A stretch of 64,000 bases of DNA, taken from Actinokineospora diospyrosa (GTDB taxonomy: Bacteria; Actinomycetota; Actinomycetes; Mycobacteriales; Pseudonocardiaceae). Numbering within the stretch: the first letter of the stretch is position 1; every line of letters begins with the position of its first letter. This document shows positions 17,964 to 26,312 of the stretch, in pieces. The translations under genes and the position numbers were made by a program. The notes under the pieces are model-generated. The model ran no database searches. It had not been told where the DNA came from and saw only the letters and a program-made list of their open reading frames with translations. The stretch lies in NCBI RefSeq assembly GCF_024171925.1, contig NZ_JAMTCO010000007.1:124001-188000 (forward strand), given 5' to 3'.

Positions 17964-19432
17964 CAGCCGCCGCCCTTGTCCTCGTCCCGCGGGTTGCGGC
18001 AGTTGACCCCGGGCTGCGGCTGGACCTGCTCTGAGGTCTGCGCGGTGCCCGTCGTCGACGAGTCGGTGGTGGTGACCAGCGGCGTTGTCGTCGTGGTCGT
18101 CGGGAAGCCGGGCGTGGTCGTGCTCCCGGGCTGCTGGTTGGGCGGGGTGCCCGGGGCGGGCGTCGTCGTGGTCGTGGTCTCCGTCTGCTTCACCAGGGTG
18201 TCGCAGTCGGGCAGGCCGAACTTGCTGCGCAGCCCGCGGACGAACTCGCGCGCCTCGACGATGTTGCCGAAGGTGTTGTTGCCGTTGCGGACCTCTTCCT
18301 TGCCGAACTGCTCGAGGTCGTCGACGTAGAACTTGTCGCACGCCGCGGCGTTCGGGTCGCAGGAGCCCTGCAGCTGGCTGTTGAGCGAGAGGCCGAGCAC
18401 GCTGCCGCGCACGCCCTGGAAGATCGCGATCTCCCCGCCGTCGCCCTCACCGACGAAGTACTGGTTGTTGACCCAGATCCGCGCCGCGACCGCACCGGCG
18501 CCGAGCAGCACCAGCAACAGCAGCAGGCCGACCAGCAACCGCACCCGCTTGCGCCGCTTGACCTTCGGGTCCGGCGGCGGGGGCTGCTCGATCTTGCGCG
18601 GCTCGGGCCGCGGCGTGGTCATCGCGCTCGCCCGCGAGGCGGCCGAGTCCGGTGGCGGGGTCTCGTCCGAGCCGTTGCCCGCCGCTCCACCGACGATGGG
18701 GTGGTTGTCCCCGTAGTCGACGTCGACGACATCGGCGATGATCACGGTCACGTTGTCCGGACCACCGCCGCGCAGCGCGAGCTCGATCATCCGGTCCGCG
18801 CACTCCTGCGGGTCCGGGATCTGGATCGCCTCGGACAGCGTCTCGTGGCTCACCGGCCCGGACAACCCGTCGGAGCACAGCAGGTACCGGTCGCCAGGGC
18901 GCGCCTCGCGCACGGTCAGGCTCGGCTCCACCTCGTGCCCGGTCAGCGCCTTGAGCAGCAACGAGCGCTGCGGGTGCGTCGCGGCCTCGTCCTCGGTGAT
19001 CCGACCTTCGTCGATCAGCGACTGGACGAAGGTGTCGTCGTGCGTGATCTGGGTGAACTGGCCGTTGCGGCGCAGGTACACCCGGGAGTCGCCGACGTGC
19101 ACCAGGCCGATCCGGTTGCCCGCGAACAGGATCGCCGACAGCGTCGTGCCCATGCCGTCGAGATCGGGGTCGCTGGCCACCAGCTCGGCGATCGCGCCGT
19201 TGCCCGCGAGGGTCGCCTCGCGCAGTTGCCCCAGCAGGTCCTCACCGGGCTCGTCGTCGTCGAGCGGCGCGAGCGCGGCGATCACCACCTTGCTGGCGAC
19301 CTCACCGGCGACGTGGCCGCCCATCCCGTCGGCCAAGGAGAGCAGGCGCGGGCCCGCGTACACGGAGTCCTGGTTGTTGGAACGCACCAGGCCCCGGTCG
19401 CTTCGGGCCGCGTAACGAAGAACAAGGGTCAT
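17963..19432 (-). CDS. pstP: PP2C-family serine/threonine phosphatase
   Basis: A 489-residue membrane phosphatase that reverses phosphorylation by PknA/PknB. The PP2C domain covers residues 1-240: RYAARSDRGLVRSNNQDS, metal-binding DGMGGH (D35), HVGDSRVYL and the late GGPDNVTVI. A Pro-rich juxtamembrane section and one transmembrane helix (about 300-322) precede an extracellular domain with two cysteines that may pair, then a Thr/Pro-rich C-terminal tail. It overlaps fhaB and rodA by four and one-to-three bases respectively. Confidence 0.96.
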   Translation of the reverse strand: MTLVLRYAARSDRGLVRSNNQDSVYAGPRLLSLADGMGGHVAGEVASKVVIAALAPLDDDEPGEDLLGQLREATLAGNGAIAELVASDPDLDGMGTTLSAILFAGNRIGLVHVGDSRVYLRRNGQFTQITHDDTFVQSLIDEGRITEDEAATHPQRSLLLKALTGHEVEPSLTVREARPGDRYLLCSDGLSGPVSHETLSEAIQIPDPQECADRMIELALRGGGPDNVTVIIADVVDVDYGDNHPIVGGAAGNGSDETPPPDSAASRASAMTTPRPEPRKIEQPPPPDPKVKRRKRVRLLVGLLLLLVLLGAGAVAARIWVNNQYFVGEGDGGEIAIFQGVRGSVLGLSLNSQLQGSCDPNAAACDKFYVDDLEQFGKEEVRNGNNTFGNIVEAREFVRGLRSKFGLPDCDTLVKQTETTTTTTPAPGTPPNQQPGSTTTPGFPTTTTTTPLVTTTDSSTTGTAQTSEQVQPQPGVNCRNPRDEDKGGG

Positions 19433-19887
19433 GAGCGCAGCTCGATCACCGTCTTGCCGATACGGATCGGGACACCAAGTGGCACCCGGAGGGGTTGGGT
19501 GACCTTAGCCCGGTCCAGGTAGGTCCCGTTCGTCGAGCCCAGGTCTTCGACGTACCAGTCCGTCCCGCGCAGCGACAGCCGCGCGTGCCGGGTCGAGGCG
19601 TAGTCGTCGTCGAGCACGAGCGTCGAGTCGTCCGCCCGACCCATCATGATCGGTCTGCCGTCCAGCGTGATCCGCGTCCCGGCCAGCGCGCCGTGCGTCA
19701 CCACCAGTTGTCTCGGCGCCTTGCCGCGCATCTTCGCCGCGGTCGACTTGCGGAACCCCGGCACCGCCACCCGCAACCCCGACGCGGCGTAGAGGTCCGA
19801 GCGGACCACCCGCAACGCGGCGAGCACGAACAGCCAGAGCAAGGCGAGGAACCCCGCTCTGGTCAGCTGCATCACCAACTCAGGCAC
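19429..19887 (-). CDS. fhaB: FHA domain protein FhaB (FipA)
   Basis: A 152-residue protein with an N-terminal membrane helix (about 7-28) and a C-terminal FHA domain (about 62-150). Phosphothreonine-binding residues are present in IMMGRADDSTLVL, STRHARL and LGSTNGTYL. The linker Thr in KSTAAKM corresponds to the region phosphorylated in FhaB/FipA relatives. FHA proteins dock phosphorylated PknA/PknB substrates and FtsZ-associated proteins. The stop overlaps the pstP start. Confidence 0.94.
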   Translation of the reverse strand: MPELVMQLTRAGFLALLWLFVLAALRVVRSDLYAASGLRVAVPGFRKSTAAKMRGKAPRQLVVTHGALAGTRITLDGRPIMMGRADDSTLVLDDDYASTRHARLSLRGTDWYVEDLGSTNGTYLDRAKVTQPLRVPLGVPIRIGKTVIELRS

Positions 19888-19912
19888 TTGTCGCGACCGC
19901 TCCGCTTCTCAG

Positions 19913-19936
19913 GGTGTCCACCACCGCGTGGACACC
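19913..19936. promoter_or_regulatory. Perfect hairpin between fhaA and fhaB
   Basis: GGTGTCCAC and GTGGACACC form a 9-bp perfect inverted repeat with a 6-base loop (CACCGC), 26 bases before the fhaB start. The 255-base fhaA-fhaB gap is by far the longest in this operon. The hairpin could attenuate, terminate or be a protein site, setting expression of fhaB and downstream genes apart from fhaA. There is no T run on either side. Confidence 0.5.
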
Positions 19937-20142
19937 GCGCCGATGACCAACCCGCGGTGGTGACCGGCTAGTCCAACCCGTCCGACTCGACAGTGTCCAA
20001 CGTGACGATGAGGACTGCCCGGGTGACCCCCGGACAGCCCTCAACTAGACGTCTGGCCGACCTCGTTCGTTGCCTTGCGCGACTCGGGCTTCCCCGACCC
20101 GAGGCACCCGACCACCTCCGACGAGCGCCAGGCGCCGCCCGC

Positions 20143-21360
20143 TCAGCCCTGGGTGCGGAACACCAGCGACGAGTGGCCGATCCGCACGACGTCGCCGTCG
20201 GCCAGCTGCCAGGTCTGCACCGGCGTGCCGTTGACGGTCGTGCCGTTGGTCGACCCGAGGTCGGCCAACGTCGCGCTCTGCCCGTCCCAGGTGATCTCCA
20301 GGTGGCGGCGCGACACACCGGTGTCGGGCAGCCGGAAGTCCGCGTCCTGACCGCGGCCGACCACGTTCCCGCCCTGCTTGAGCGAGTAGTTGCGGTTCGA
20401 CCCGTCGTCGAGCTGCAGGCTCGCCGCGAGCTGGCGGGGACCGGTCTGCACCGCGGGCGGGGCGTACCCGCCCTGGTGGCCGTACGGGTCCTGGCCGTAC
20501 CCCTGCTGCTGGCCGTACCCCTGGTCGTACCCAGCCTGCTGGCCGTAGCCCTGCTGCTGGCCGTAACCCTGGTCGTACCCGCCCTGCTGGCCGTAACCCT
20601 GCTGGTCGTAGCCGCCTTGCTGGCCGTAACCGCCGCCCTGCTGGCCGTAACCCTGCTGCTGGTCGTAGCCACCCTGCTGCTGCTGGCCGTAGCCCTGCTG
20701 CTGGCCATAACCCTGGTCATAGCCACCCTGCTGCTGCTGGCCATAGCCCTGGTCATACCCACCACCCTGCTGCTGTGGGGGCTGCTGGCCGTAGCCGTGA
20801 CCGTAGTTGGGATCGTTGCCGTACTGGCCCTGGCCGTACCCGTATTGCTGCTGTCCGTACGGGTCGCCATCAGGCGCCTGGCCGTAGCCGGGAGGCTGGC
20901 TCATGGATCGGTCTCCTGCGTTGCGGGGTTGTGCCTGCCGTCTGCCTGCCTGCTGGCCTGCACCACCGCCGGAAGGACTTGCCTTCACGTCGGGGTCGAC
21001 GGTAGAGCGGGTTCGGAACTGTCCGGTGTGCAGCGCGTCGGAGCGCTCCAAGGAGACTACGACGTCACCATAGGTATCCCACCCGTGCTCGGTGAGATGC
21101 TCGGCCACGCAGTCCGCCAAGAGCGCCCTCATGCGGTCCTCGTCACCCGCGAAGTTCTGGTGATCCGCCGGACCCAACTGCACCACGTAGTGGTTGGGCG
21201 CAAGCAGCCGACCACCCGCCAACTCGCGGATGTTGTCCTCGCTCTCGCGCTGCAGCGCCTGCGCCACCTCCTGCGGCACCACGTTGCCACCGAACACGCG
21301 CGCGAAGGTGTGCCCGACGACGTCCTCCAGCTTGCGGTTCAACCGCTGGCCGATGCCCAT
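20143..21360 (-). CDS. fhaA: DUF3662/FHA domain protein FhaA with Gln-Gly-Tyr-rich linker
   Basis: A 405-residue protein, first gene of the kinase operon. The N-terminal DUF3662 domain (about 1-120) begins [21 protein letters not shown] central region (about 165-315) consists almost wholly of Gly, Tyr, Gln, Asp and Pro in GYGQQ/GYDQ-type repeats. The FHA domain (about 320-405) shows [23 protein letters not shown] and LGSTNGTTV. In mycobacteria FhaA binds phosphorylated MviN/PknB and limits peptidoglycan synthesis. The ATG at 21360 has AGGAGG upstream; an upstream in-frame Met was rejected because it lacks a Shine-Dalgarno. Confidence 0.95.
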   Translation of the reverse strand: MGIGQRLNRKLEDVVGHTFARVFGGNVVPQEVAQALQRESEDNIRELAGGRLLAPNHYVVQLGPADHQNFAGDEDRMRALLADCVAEHLTEHGWDTYGDVVVSLERSDALHTGQFRTRSTVDPDVKASPSGGGAGQQAGRRQAQPRNAGDRSMSQPPGYGQAPDGDPYGQQQYGYGQGQYGNDPNYGHGYGQQPPQQQGGGYDQGYGQQQQGGYDQGYGQQQGYGQQQQGGYDQQQGYGQQGGGYGQQGGYDQQGYGQQGGYDQGYGQQQGYGQQAGYDQGYGQQQGYGQDPYGHQGGYAPPAVQTGPRQLAASLQLDDGSNRNYSLKQGGNVVGRGQDADFRLPDTGVSRRHLEITWDGQSATLADLGSTNGTTVNGTPVQTWQLADGDVVRIGHSSLVFRTQG

Positions 21361-21488
21361 GGGACCTCCTCCCGCTCGTGCTCCTGCCCCGATCGTATCC
21401 GGGCGCGCCATGCAGGACACGGGTATGTGCGAACCAGGTTTTTCGGCGTGCTAGTGTTCTGCACGTCCCGCAGCGGACACCCCCACTC

Positions 21489-21571
21489 GGGCGAGTGGCG
21501 GAATGGCAGACGCGCACGGTTCAGGTCCGTGTGTCCGAAAGGACGTGAGGGTTCAACTCCCTCCTCGCCCA
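21489..21571 (+). tRNA. tRNA-Leu (CAG)
   Basis: An 83-base class II tRNA. Acceptor GGGCGAG pairs with CTCGCCC, discriminator A. Anticodon stem CACGG/CCGTG closes loop TTCAGGT with anticodon CAG. A variable arm GTCCGAAAGGAC and T-arm AGGGTTCAACTCCCT are present. CCA is not encoded. It is divergent from fhaA. Confidence 0.97.
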
Positions 21572-21578
21572 CGGCCTC

Positions 21579-21628
21579 GGCCGACCTATGTCCACGGAGA
21601 GCGTGGACCTGGTCGGCCGTATTCGTTT
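21579..21628 (+). terminator. Terminator after tRNA-Leu
   Basis: GGCCGACC and GTCCACG pair with CGTGGAC and GGTCGGCC across the loop GAGAG, giving 15 pairs interrupted by a small bulge. ATTCGTTT follows. Same placement as the hairpin after tRNA-Ile. Confidence 0.8.
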
Positions 21629-21724
21629 CTGGGGGGCGACCCCCCAGGCCCCCACGGTGCGGTGGTGGGGAAGGCCGGGAGCGGTGGAGTTCGCGGAGCT
21701 TGCGTAGCGGACGGGAACTGCGGA
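21629..21724. repeat. Post-tRNA repeat, copy 2
   Basis: The perfect 8-bp hairpin with loop CGA (21629-21647), a CCCCCACGGTG stretch and a GGAGCGGTGGAGTTCGCGG unit reproduce 2740-2836 after tRNA-Ile almost base for base. One unit is present here against two there. Confidence 0.75.
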
Positions 21725-22181
21725 GGTCTGGAGCAGCCGGGAGCATGCCCTGGGCTCGCTCGACCTTCGGTCGTCGCATCGGGGTGTGTGGTCGGTGACG
21801 GGGTGGTCGCTCTCGGCTGGCGAGGCATCTCCTTCATCTCCCTCAGTTCGCTCACGACTACTTCTCATCGGGTTGAGTCGTGGGGGTGTGGGGTGGGTTG
21901 GGGAATGGGTGGGTTGTTGTCGGGGGGCAAATTGCGGGGGAATGGGGATAAAGGAAGTGGGGGGAGTGAGGGGAAGCGAGGGGGAGGGGGGAACTTGGAG
22001 CGGGGGGTGTTCGTTGGGGGACTGTGGGTAGTTGAGGGGTGGGAGCGGCGAGTGGGGGGTCACCCAGACGGCCGCACAGTCGGGGTGAAGTCGGGATGTC
22101 GGTCGTCGACCGGTTACCGACCGCTTGGCGCCGCCGGTCGCAGGGGAGCGGTTCTGGGGTCTTAAACGTCCTGGGCTAACT
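21725..22181. other. Gene-free stretch with strongly G-biased strand
   Basis: Part of the 697-base gap between tRNA-Leu and the next gene. From about 21875 to 22070 the plus strand is dominated by G with very few C and contains many GGGG runs. Translated frames are Gly/Arg repeats with no Shine-Dalgarno. I see no gene. The DNA could form G-quadruplexes. Confidence 0.55.
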
Positions 22182-22200
22182 GGTACTCAATTGAAGTACC
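22182..22200. promoter_or_regulatory. AT-rich dyad upstream of an unknown gene
   Basis: GGTACT and AGTACC flank CAATTGA, with an inner TCAATTGA palindrome, followed by a partial repeat GAATTGAA. In this high-GC setting such an AT-rich symmetric site 69 bases before a start codon looks like a regulator binding site. The regulator is unknown. Confidence 0.45.
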
Positions 22201-22268
22201 GAATTGAACACCACGAAGATCGGCAGCGCGGACTGGCGACGCGGGGTGGTAGCGAAGGGCGGAAGTTC

Positions 22269-22895
22269 GTGACCGGCATTCCTGGGCGCACAGCGGTAAC
22301 CGAGAGCCTGAAGGCACTGCCTGCGCAGCTCACCCCGCCGGTCGAGCTCCCCGCGGGGGTGCACGAACTGGCCGTGTCCGCGGCGGCCGCGCTGGGCTGG
22401 GACGGGACGGTGCTGCCCGAGATGACGCTGCACGGGCGGCGGGTGTGCCTGGTGGTCGACCTCAAGGCCGACGTGCACGCCGAGCGGATCTGCCTGGGCC
22501 AGGAGCCGGTGACCGACCGGGCGAGTGTGTCCACTTGGGCCTGGCCGGAGCTGCACGGGCGGGTCCCCGAGCCCGCCGTCCGCATCGTGGGAGCCATCGC
22601 GGTCGCGCGGCACTGGCGCACCGGTCTGGCGAACGCGGTGCCCTTCCTGCGCTACGGCGACACCGCGATGGTGCTGCCAACCTCCGCCGTGCTGACCCAC
22701 GACTACCTGGCCAACTGCCTGCCCCGCTCCCGCGCCTACGGCGTCGCGATCGTCAGCGCCGAGCCGGACGCGAAGGTCGAGCTCGACCTGCCCGGCCGCC
22801 AGGAGCGCGCGTACCCCGAGGTCGACGCCCTGTACCGGTGGGTGAGCGAGCTGGCCTACGACCAGATCCTCGACGGCGCGGCGGCCGCTCACTAG
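22269..22895 (+). CDS. Hypothetical protein of unknown family
   Basis: A 208-residue cytoplasmic protein with no signal peptide or membrane helix. I do not recognise a domain. It begins MTGIPGRTAVTESLKAL. Its centre alternates short hydrophobic strands (RRVCLVVDLKADV, AVRIVGAIAVARHW) with DYLANCLPRSRAYGVAIVSA, suggesting an alpha/beta fold. The GTG at 22269 follows the purine-rich GGGCGGAAG. An AT-rich dyad lies upstream, and an NAD(P)-binding gene begins 16 bases downstream, so the two may be co-transcribed. Confidence 0.75.
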   Translation: MTGIPGRTAVTESLKALPAQLTPPVELPAGVHELAVSAAAALGWDGTVLPEMTLHGRRVCLVVDLKADVHAERICLGQEPVTDRASVSTWAWPELHGRVPEPAVRIVGAIAVARHWRTGLANAVPFLRYGDTAMVLPTSAVLTHDYLANCLPRSRAYGVAIVSAEPDAKVELDLPGRQERAYPEVDALYRWVSELAYDQILDGAAAAH

Positions 22896-22910
22896 GCGAC
22901 CCAGGCGATC

Positions 22911-23573
22911 GTGCGACTCGTCATCGCCGGTGGACACGGCAAGATCGCGCTGCTGCTGACCAGGTTGGTTGCTGACCGGGGCGACACCGTGATCGGCATC
23001 GTCCGCAATCCCGAGCACGTCGAAGACATCCGCGCCCACGGCGGCGACGGCGTCGTGTTGGACCTGGAAGCCGCGACGGTCGAGCAAGTCGCGGCAGTAC
23101 TAACCGGCGCCGATGCCGTTGTCTTTGCTGCGGGCGCAGGGCCGGGAAGTGGCATACCGCGCAAAGACACCGTCGACCTCGGCGCGGCGGTCCTCACCGC
23201 CGAAGCGGCCCAAGTGGTCGGGGTCCGGCGATACCTGCAGGTCAGCGCCATGGGCCTGGGTCGAGTGTCGACCGACGAGGTGTTCGGCGCCTACCTCGCG
23301 GCGAAGGACGCGGCCGAGCGGGACCTGCGGTCGCGCGATCTCGACTGGACGATCCTGCGCCCCGGCAGGCTCAGCGACGACCCGCCCACCGGCGCGGTGG
23401 CGCTGGGGCCGACCGTCGCGCCCGGTGTCGTCAGCCGGTCGGACGTCGCCGCCGTGCTCGTCGAACTGCTCGACGAGCCGGGTACTGCGGGCGCGACCCT
23501 GGAACTGGTCGGCGGCGACGCCCCCATCGCTGAGGCCATTGGTCAGATCGGGCCGAGAACCCGGTCGCAGTAA
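22911..23573 (+). CDS. NAD(P)H-binding SDR-like protein (NmrA/atypical SDR type)
   Basis: A 220-residue Rossmann-fold protein. The N-terminus MRLVIAGGHGKIALLLTRLV carries a dinucleotide loop (GGHGKIA) in place of the classic GxxGxxG. GADAVVFAAGAGPG and the LRPGRL segment follow the atypical SDR pattern used for NAD(P)-dependent reductases or redox-sensing proteins. The classical YxxxK pair is not obvious; Tyr and Lys of AYLAAKDAAER could correspond. The GTG start is 16 bases after the preceding gene. The 3' end overlaps the convergent oxidase gene by 31 bases. Confidence 0.85.
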   Translation: MRLVIAGGHGKIALLLTRLVADRGDTVIGIVRNPEHVEDIRAHGGDGVVLDLEAATVEQVAAVLTGADAVVFAAGAGPGSGIPRKDTVDLGAAVLTAEAAQVVGVRRYLQVSAMGLGRVSTDEVFGAYLAAKDAAERDLRSRDLDWTILRPGRLSDDPPTGAVALGPTVAPGVVSRSDVAAVLVELLDEPGTAGATLELVGGDAPIAEAIGQIGPRTRSQ

Positions 23574-24871
23574 GGGTTCCGGAACAGCCCGCCTGGGTCC
23601 ACTTCGGACCGAACCCGGGCGAAGTCGTCGAACCGGGGGTACCGCGCGCGCAGCGCCCCGGCGTCGAGCGTGTGCATCTTGCCCCAGTGCGGTCGCCCGC
23701 CGACCGCGTTGACGATCGACTCGAACAGGGCGAAGTACGCCCGGTACGGCATCCCCCGGTACTGGTGGATCGCGATGTAGGCGGAATCGCGCTCGTGCGC
23801 GGTGGACAACCAGATGTCATCGGCTGCGGCGACCCGCACCTCAACCGGGAACATCACCGGTTCCACCAATTGGGGGACCCTGGCGCGCAGTTCGGCCAAC
23901 ACCTCACCCAGCGCGGCGCGCGGGATCGCGTACTCCGACTCGACGAACCGCACTCGCCTGCTACTCACGAAAACCTTGTGCGACACATCGCTGTAAGAGC
24001 GCGGAGATAGCACCGAAGCGGACAACTTGTTCAAAGGTCTAACCAATTGCGGGACTAACCGGCCGATCTTGCACAGGGCGCCGAAGGCCGCGTTCTCCAT
24101 GATCTCGTACTCGAAGAACGCGCGCGCCGGGCCGAGCGGTCGGGGGAGCGCGCCAACCGGCATCCGGTTGTTGCGCTTGGTCAAAGCTTTCTGCCCGTAT
24201 GGGAACCAGTAGAACTCGAAGTGGTCGTTGTCCGCGCAGTTCTCGTCCAGGCCCTCGAGCACCGCGTCCAACGGCTCCGGGCGCTCCTCGGCCGCCAGCG
24301 CGAACGCCGCTTCGGTGCGCAGCGTGACCGTGCTGATCACCCCGAGTGCGCCGAGGCCGATCCTGGCCGCGGCGAACAGGTCCGGGCGCTCGGTCGCCGA
24401 GCAGCGCGCCACCGATCCGTTCGCCAGCACCAGTTCCAGCGCGCTCACCTGGGTCGCGATCCCGCCGAGCCGGGCGCCGGTGCCGTGCGTGCCGGTCGAG
24501 ATCGCCCCGGAGATGGTCTGCGCGTCGATGTCGCCGAGGTTGGCCATGGCCCGACCGCGCCGGTCGAGTTCGGCGTTGAGCGCGGCGAGGGTCGTGCCGG
24601 ACCGGACCGTCACCTCGGCGCCGTCCACCCCGGTGCCCGCCTCGGCCACCACCCCTGTCCAGTTCGACAGGTCGAGCGCGACGCCGTGCGCGGCCGCCGC
24701 CGAGGTGAACGAGTGCCCGCTTCCCCGTGCCCGCACGGTCGTCCCGCGCTCGGCGGCCGCGGTGATCACCGCGCTGATCTGCTCGACCCCGCGCGGCGCG
24801 TGGACCTCCGCCGCGGTCGCCGACTCGGTGCCCGCCCAGTTGCGCCAAGCCAGTGCCGCTGTCTCCGCCAT
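23543..24871 (-). CDS. FAD-dependent sugar-1,4-lactone oxidase (D-arabinono/gulono-lactone oxidase family)
   Basis: A 442-residue flavoenzyme. The PCMH-type FAD domain (about 20-185) shows VRARGSGHSFT, with the His that often carries covalent FAD, plus GDIDAQTISGAISTGTHGTG. The ALO domain follows, ending with HWGKMHTLD, the lactone-oxidase signature near the C-terminus. It would oxidise an aldonolactone with oxygen as acceptor. The gene is divergent from a PLP aldolase/racemase-like gene over 72 bases that hold a dyad; this pairing recurs in actinobacteria, though I infer rather than know a joint pathway. RBS GGGAGG precedes the ATG. Confidence 0.92.
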   Translation of the reverse strand: MAETAALAWRNWAGTESATAAEVHAPRGVEQISAVITAAAERGTTVRARGSGHSFTSAAAAHGVALDLSNWTGVVAEAGTGVDGAEVTVRSGTTLAALNAELDRRGRAMANLGDIDAQTISGAISTGTHGTGARLGGIATQVSALELVLANGSVARCSATERPDLFAAARIGLGALGVISTVTLRTEAAFALAAEERPEPLDAVLEGLDENCADNDHFEFYWFPYGQKALTKRNNRMPVGALPRPLGPARAFFEYEIMENAAFGALCKIGRLVPQLVRPLNKLSASVLSPRSYSDVSHKVFVSSRRVRFVESEYAIPRAALGEVLAELRARVPQLVEPVMFPVEVRVAAADDIWLSTAHERDSAYIAIHQYRGMPYRAYFALFESIVNAVGGRPHWGKMHTLDAGALRARYPRFDDFARVRSEVDPGGLFRNPYCDRVLGPI

Positions 24872-24896
24872 CGGACCTCCCTCACTGGAACGCTAA

Positions 24897-24911
24897 GTGA
24901 ATCCAGTTCAC
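24897..24911. promoter_or_regulatory. Operator-like dyad in the divergent promoter region
   Basis: GTGAA and TTCAC flank TCCAG between the two divergent genes. The symmetric site lies where one regulator could control both; the TetR gene at 26313-26951 is the nearest candidate. Confidence 0.45.
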
Positions 24912-24943
24912 ATTTCAATACCGCATGACGTACGGTTGTCGGC

Positions 24944-26152
24944 GTGCGCACCCAACGCGACCGCCTCGACACCGCCACCGAGCACCTCGACCCACCGGTC
25001 GCCGTGGTGGACCTCGACGCTTTCGACCGCAACGCCGCCGACCTGCTGCGCCGCGCCGACGGCCGCCCGATCCGGGTGGCGAGCAAGTCGGTGCGCTGCC
25101 GCTACCTGCTTGAACGCGTTCTGCGCCGTCCCGGGTTCGCCGGGGTGATGAGCTACGCGCTGCCGGAGGCGCTGTGGCTGACCCGGGTGTGGGCGGGCAC
25201 CGACCTCGCGGACACCGACATCCTGGTCGCCTACCCGACCGCCGACCACTCGGCGCTGCGCGCGCTCGCCGCCGACGACACCGCCCGCCGACTCGTCTCG
25301 CTGGTCGTCGACTCCGTCGACCACCTCGACCTGGTCGACGCCGCGCTCGGTGCCGACCACCCGGAGATCCGGGTCTGCCTGGAGTTGGACGTGTCGTGGC
25401 GGCCGGTGCGCGGCAGCGGCAAGGTCCACATCGGTGCCCGCCGCTCGCCGGTGTTCACCCCGCGCCAGGCCGAGGAGCTCGCGGCCGCCATCGCGGCGCG
25501 GCCGGGTTTCCGGCTGGTGGGGATCATGGGCTACGAGGGCCAGATCGCGGGCATGGGTGACGCGCCTGCGGGCAAGCCGTTGCTGGGCGCGGCATTGCGC
25601 TGGGTGCAGCGCGGGTCCGCGCGGGAGCTGACCGCTCGGCGCACCCGGGCGGTCGCCGCCGTGAGCGCCATCTCGCCGCTGGAGTTCGTCAACGGCGGTG
25701 GGACCGGCAGCATCGAGTCGACCCGGGAAGACCCGTCGGTCACCGAGATCGCGGCCGGGTCGGGGTTGATCGGCCCCGGCCTGTTCGACCACTACCGCCG
25801 CTTCACCCCGCGCCCGGCCGTGCTGTTCGCGGTGCCGGTGGTGCGCCGCCCGGCCCCCGGGATCGCCACGGTGCTCGGCGGTGGCTACCTCGCCTCCGGT
25901 CCGGTCAACCGCGACCGGCTGCCGGTGCCGCACCTGCCGGAAGGTCTACGCCTGTTGCCGCTCGAGGGCGCTGGCGAGGTCCAGACCCCGCTCACCGGTG
26001 CCGACGGGTTGCGCGTCGGCGACCGGGTGTGGTTCCGCCACGCGAAGGCGGGGGAACTCGCGGAACGGTTCACCGAGTACCAGGTGCTGGAGGGCGATTC
26101 CGTCGTCCGCGCGGTCCCCACCTACCGCGGCGAGGGGCACAGCTTCGGCTAG
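24944..26152 (+). CDS. PLP-dependent amino acid deaminase/aldolase (alanine racemase/D-threonine aldolase fold)
   Basis: A 402-residue fold-type III PLP protein. The N-terminal TIM-barrel part starts PPVAVVDLDAFDRNAADLL and contains the PLP-lysine region IRVASKSVRC. MGYEGQIAGMGD matches the DSD1/D-threonine aldolase group rather than true alanine racemases. The C-terminal beta domain ends with the metal-binding-like YRGEGHSFG. Possible reactions are D-threonine aldol cleavage or D-serine dehydration; the substrate cannot be told. The GTG at 24944 has no strong Shine-Dalgarno and may be leaderless. Confidence 0.88.
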   Translation: MRTQRDRLDTATEHLDPPVAVVDLDAFDRNAADLLRRADGRPIRVASKSVRCRYLLERVLRRPGFAGVMSYALPEALWLTRVWAGTDLADTDILVAYPTADHSALRALAADDTARRLVSLVVDSVDHLDLVDAALGADHPEIRVCLELDVSWRPVRGSGKVHIGARRSPVFTPRQAEELAAAIAARPGFRLVGIMGYEGQIAGMGDAPAGKPLLGAALRWVQRGSARELTARRTRAVAAVSAISPLEFVNGGGTGSIESTREDPSVTEIAAGSGLIGPGLFDHYRRFTPRPAVLFAVPVVRRPAPGIATVLGGGYLASGPVNRDRLPVPHLPEGLRLLPLEGAGEVQTPLTGADGLRVGDRVWFRHAKAGELAERFTEYQVLEGDSVVRAVPTYRGEGHSFG

Positions 26153-26208
26153 CCGTTGCCCTGCAAGTCAGGCACGCGCTATCCGCGCCCGCGCGGCCCC
26201 TGACCGCA

Positions 26209-26256
26209 CGGGCGGAAAGCCCAAGTACAACCCGGTACGTGCGGCTTCCCGCCCGC
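26209..26256. terminator. Hairpin between convergent aldolase-like and TetR genes
   Basis: GGGCGGAAAGC pairs with GCTTCCCGCCC (one mismatch) across about 24 bases that include GTACaacccgGTAC, itself a small dyad. The position between two converging genes fits a shared terminator, without a T run. Confidence 0.4.
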
Positions 26257-26312
26257 GCACCCAGGGACCACGCGGATCACCGATCCCACGCACCAGACTC
26301 ACAGGACAGCGC

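Noticed and set aside
17052..18329. Plus-strand open frame over rodA/pstP
   Set aside because: Low-complexity Glu/Arg/Asp protein, antisense to clear SEDS and PP2C genes.
20500..20860. Possible CRISPR-like or tandem repeat array
   Set aside because: The regular repeats encode the in-frame Gly/Tyr/Gln linker of fhaA; no spacers and no cas genes.
19993..21798. Plus-strand open frame of 601 codons across fhaA and tRNA-Leu
   Set aside because: Runs antisense through the fhaA repeats and into a tRNA; Leu/Val/Ala repeat tract is the mirror of the Gln/Gly/Tyr repeat.
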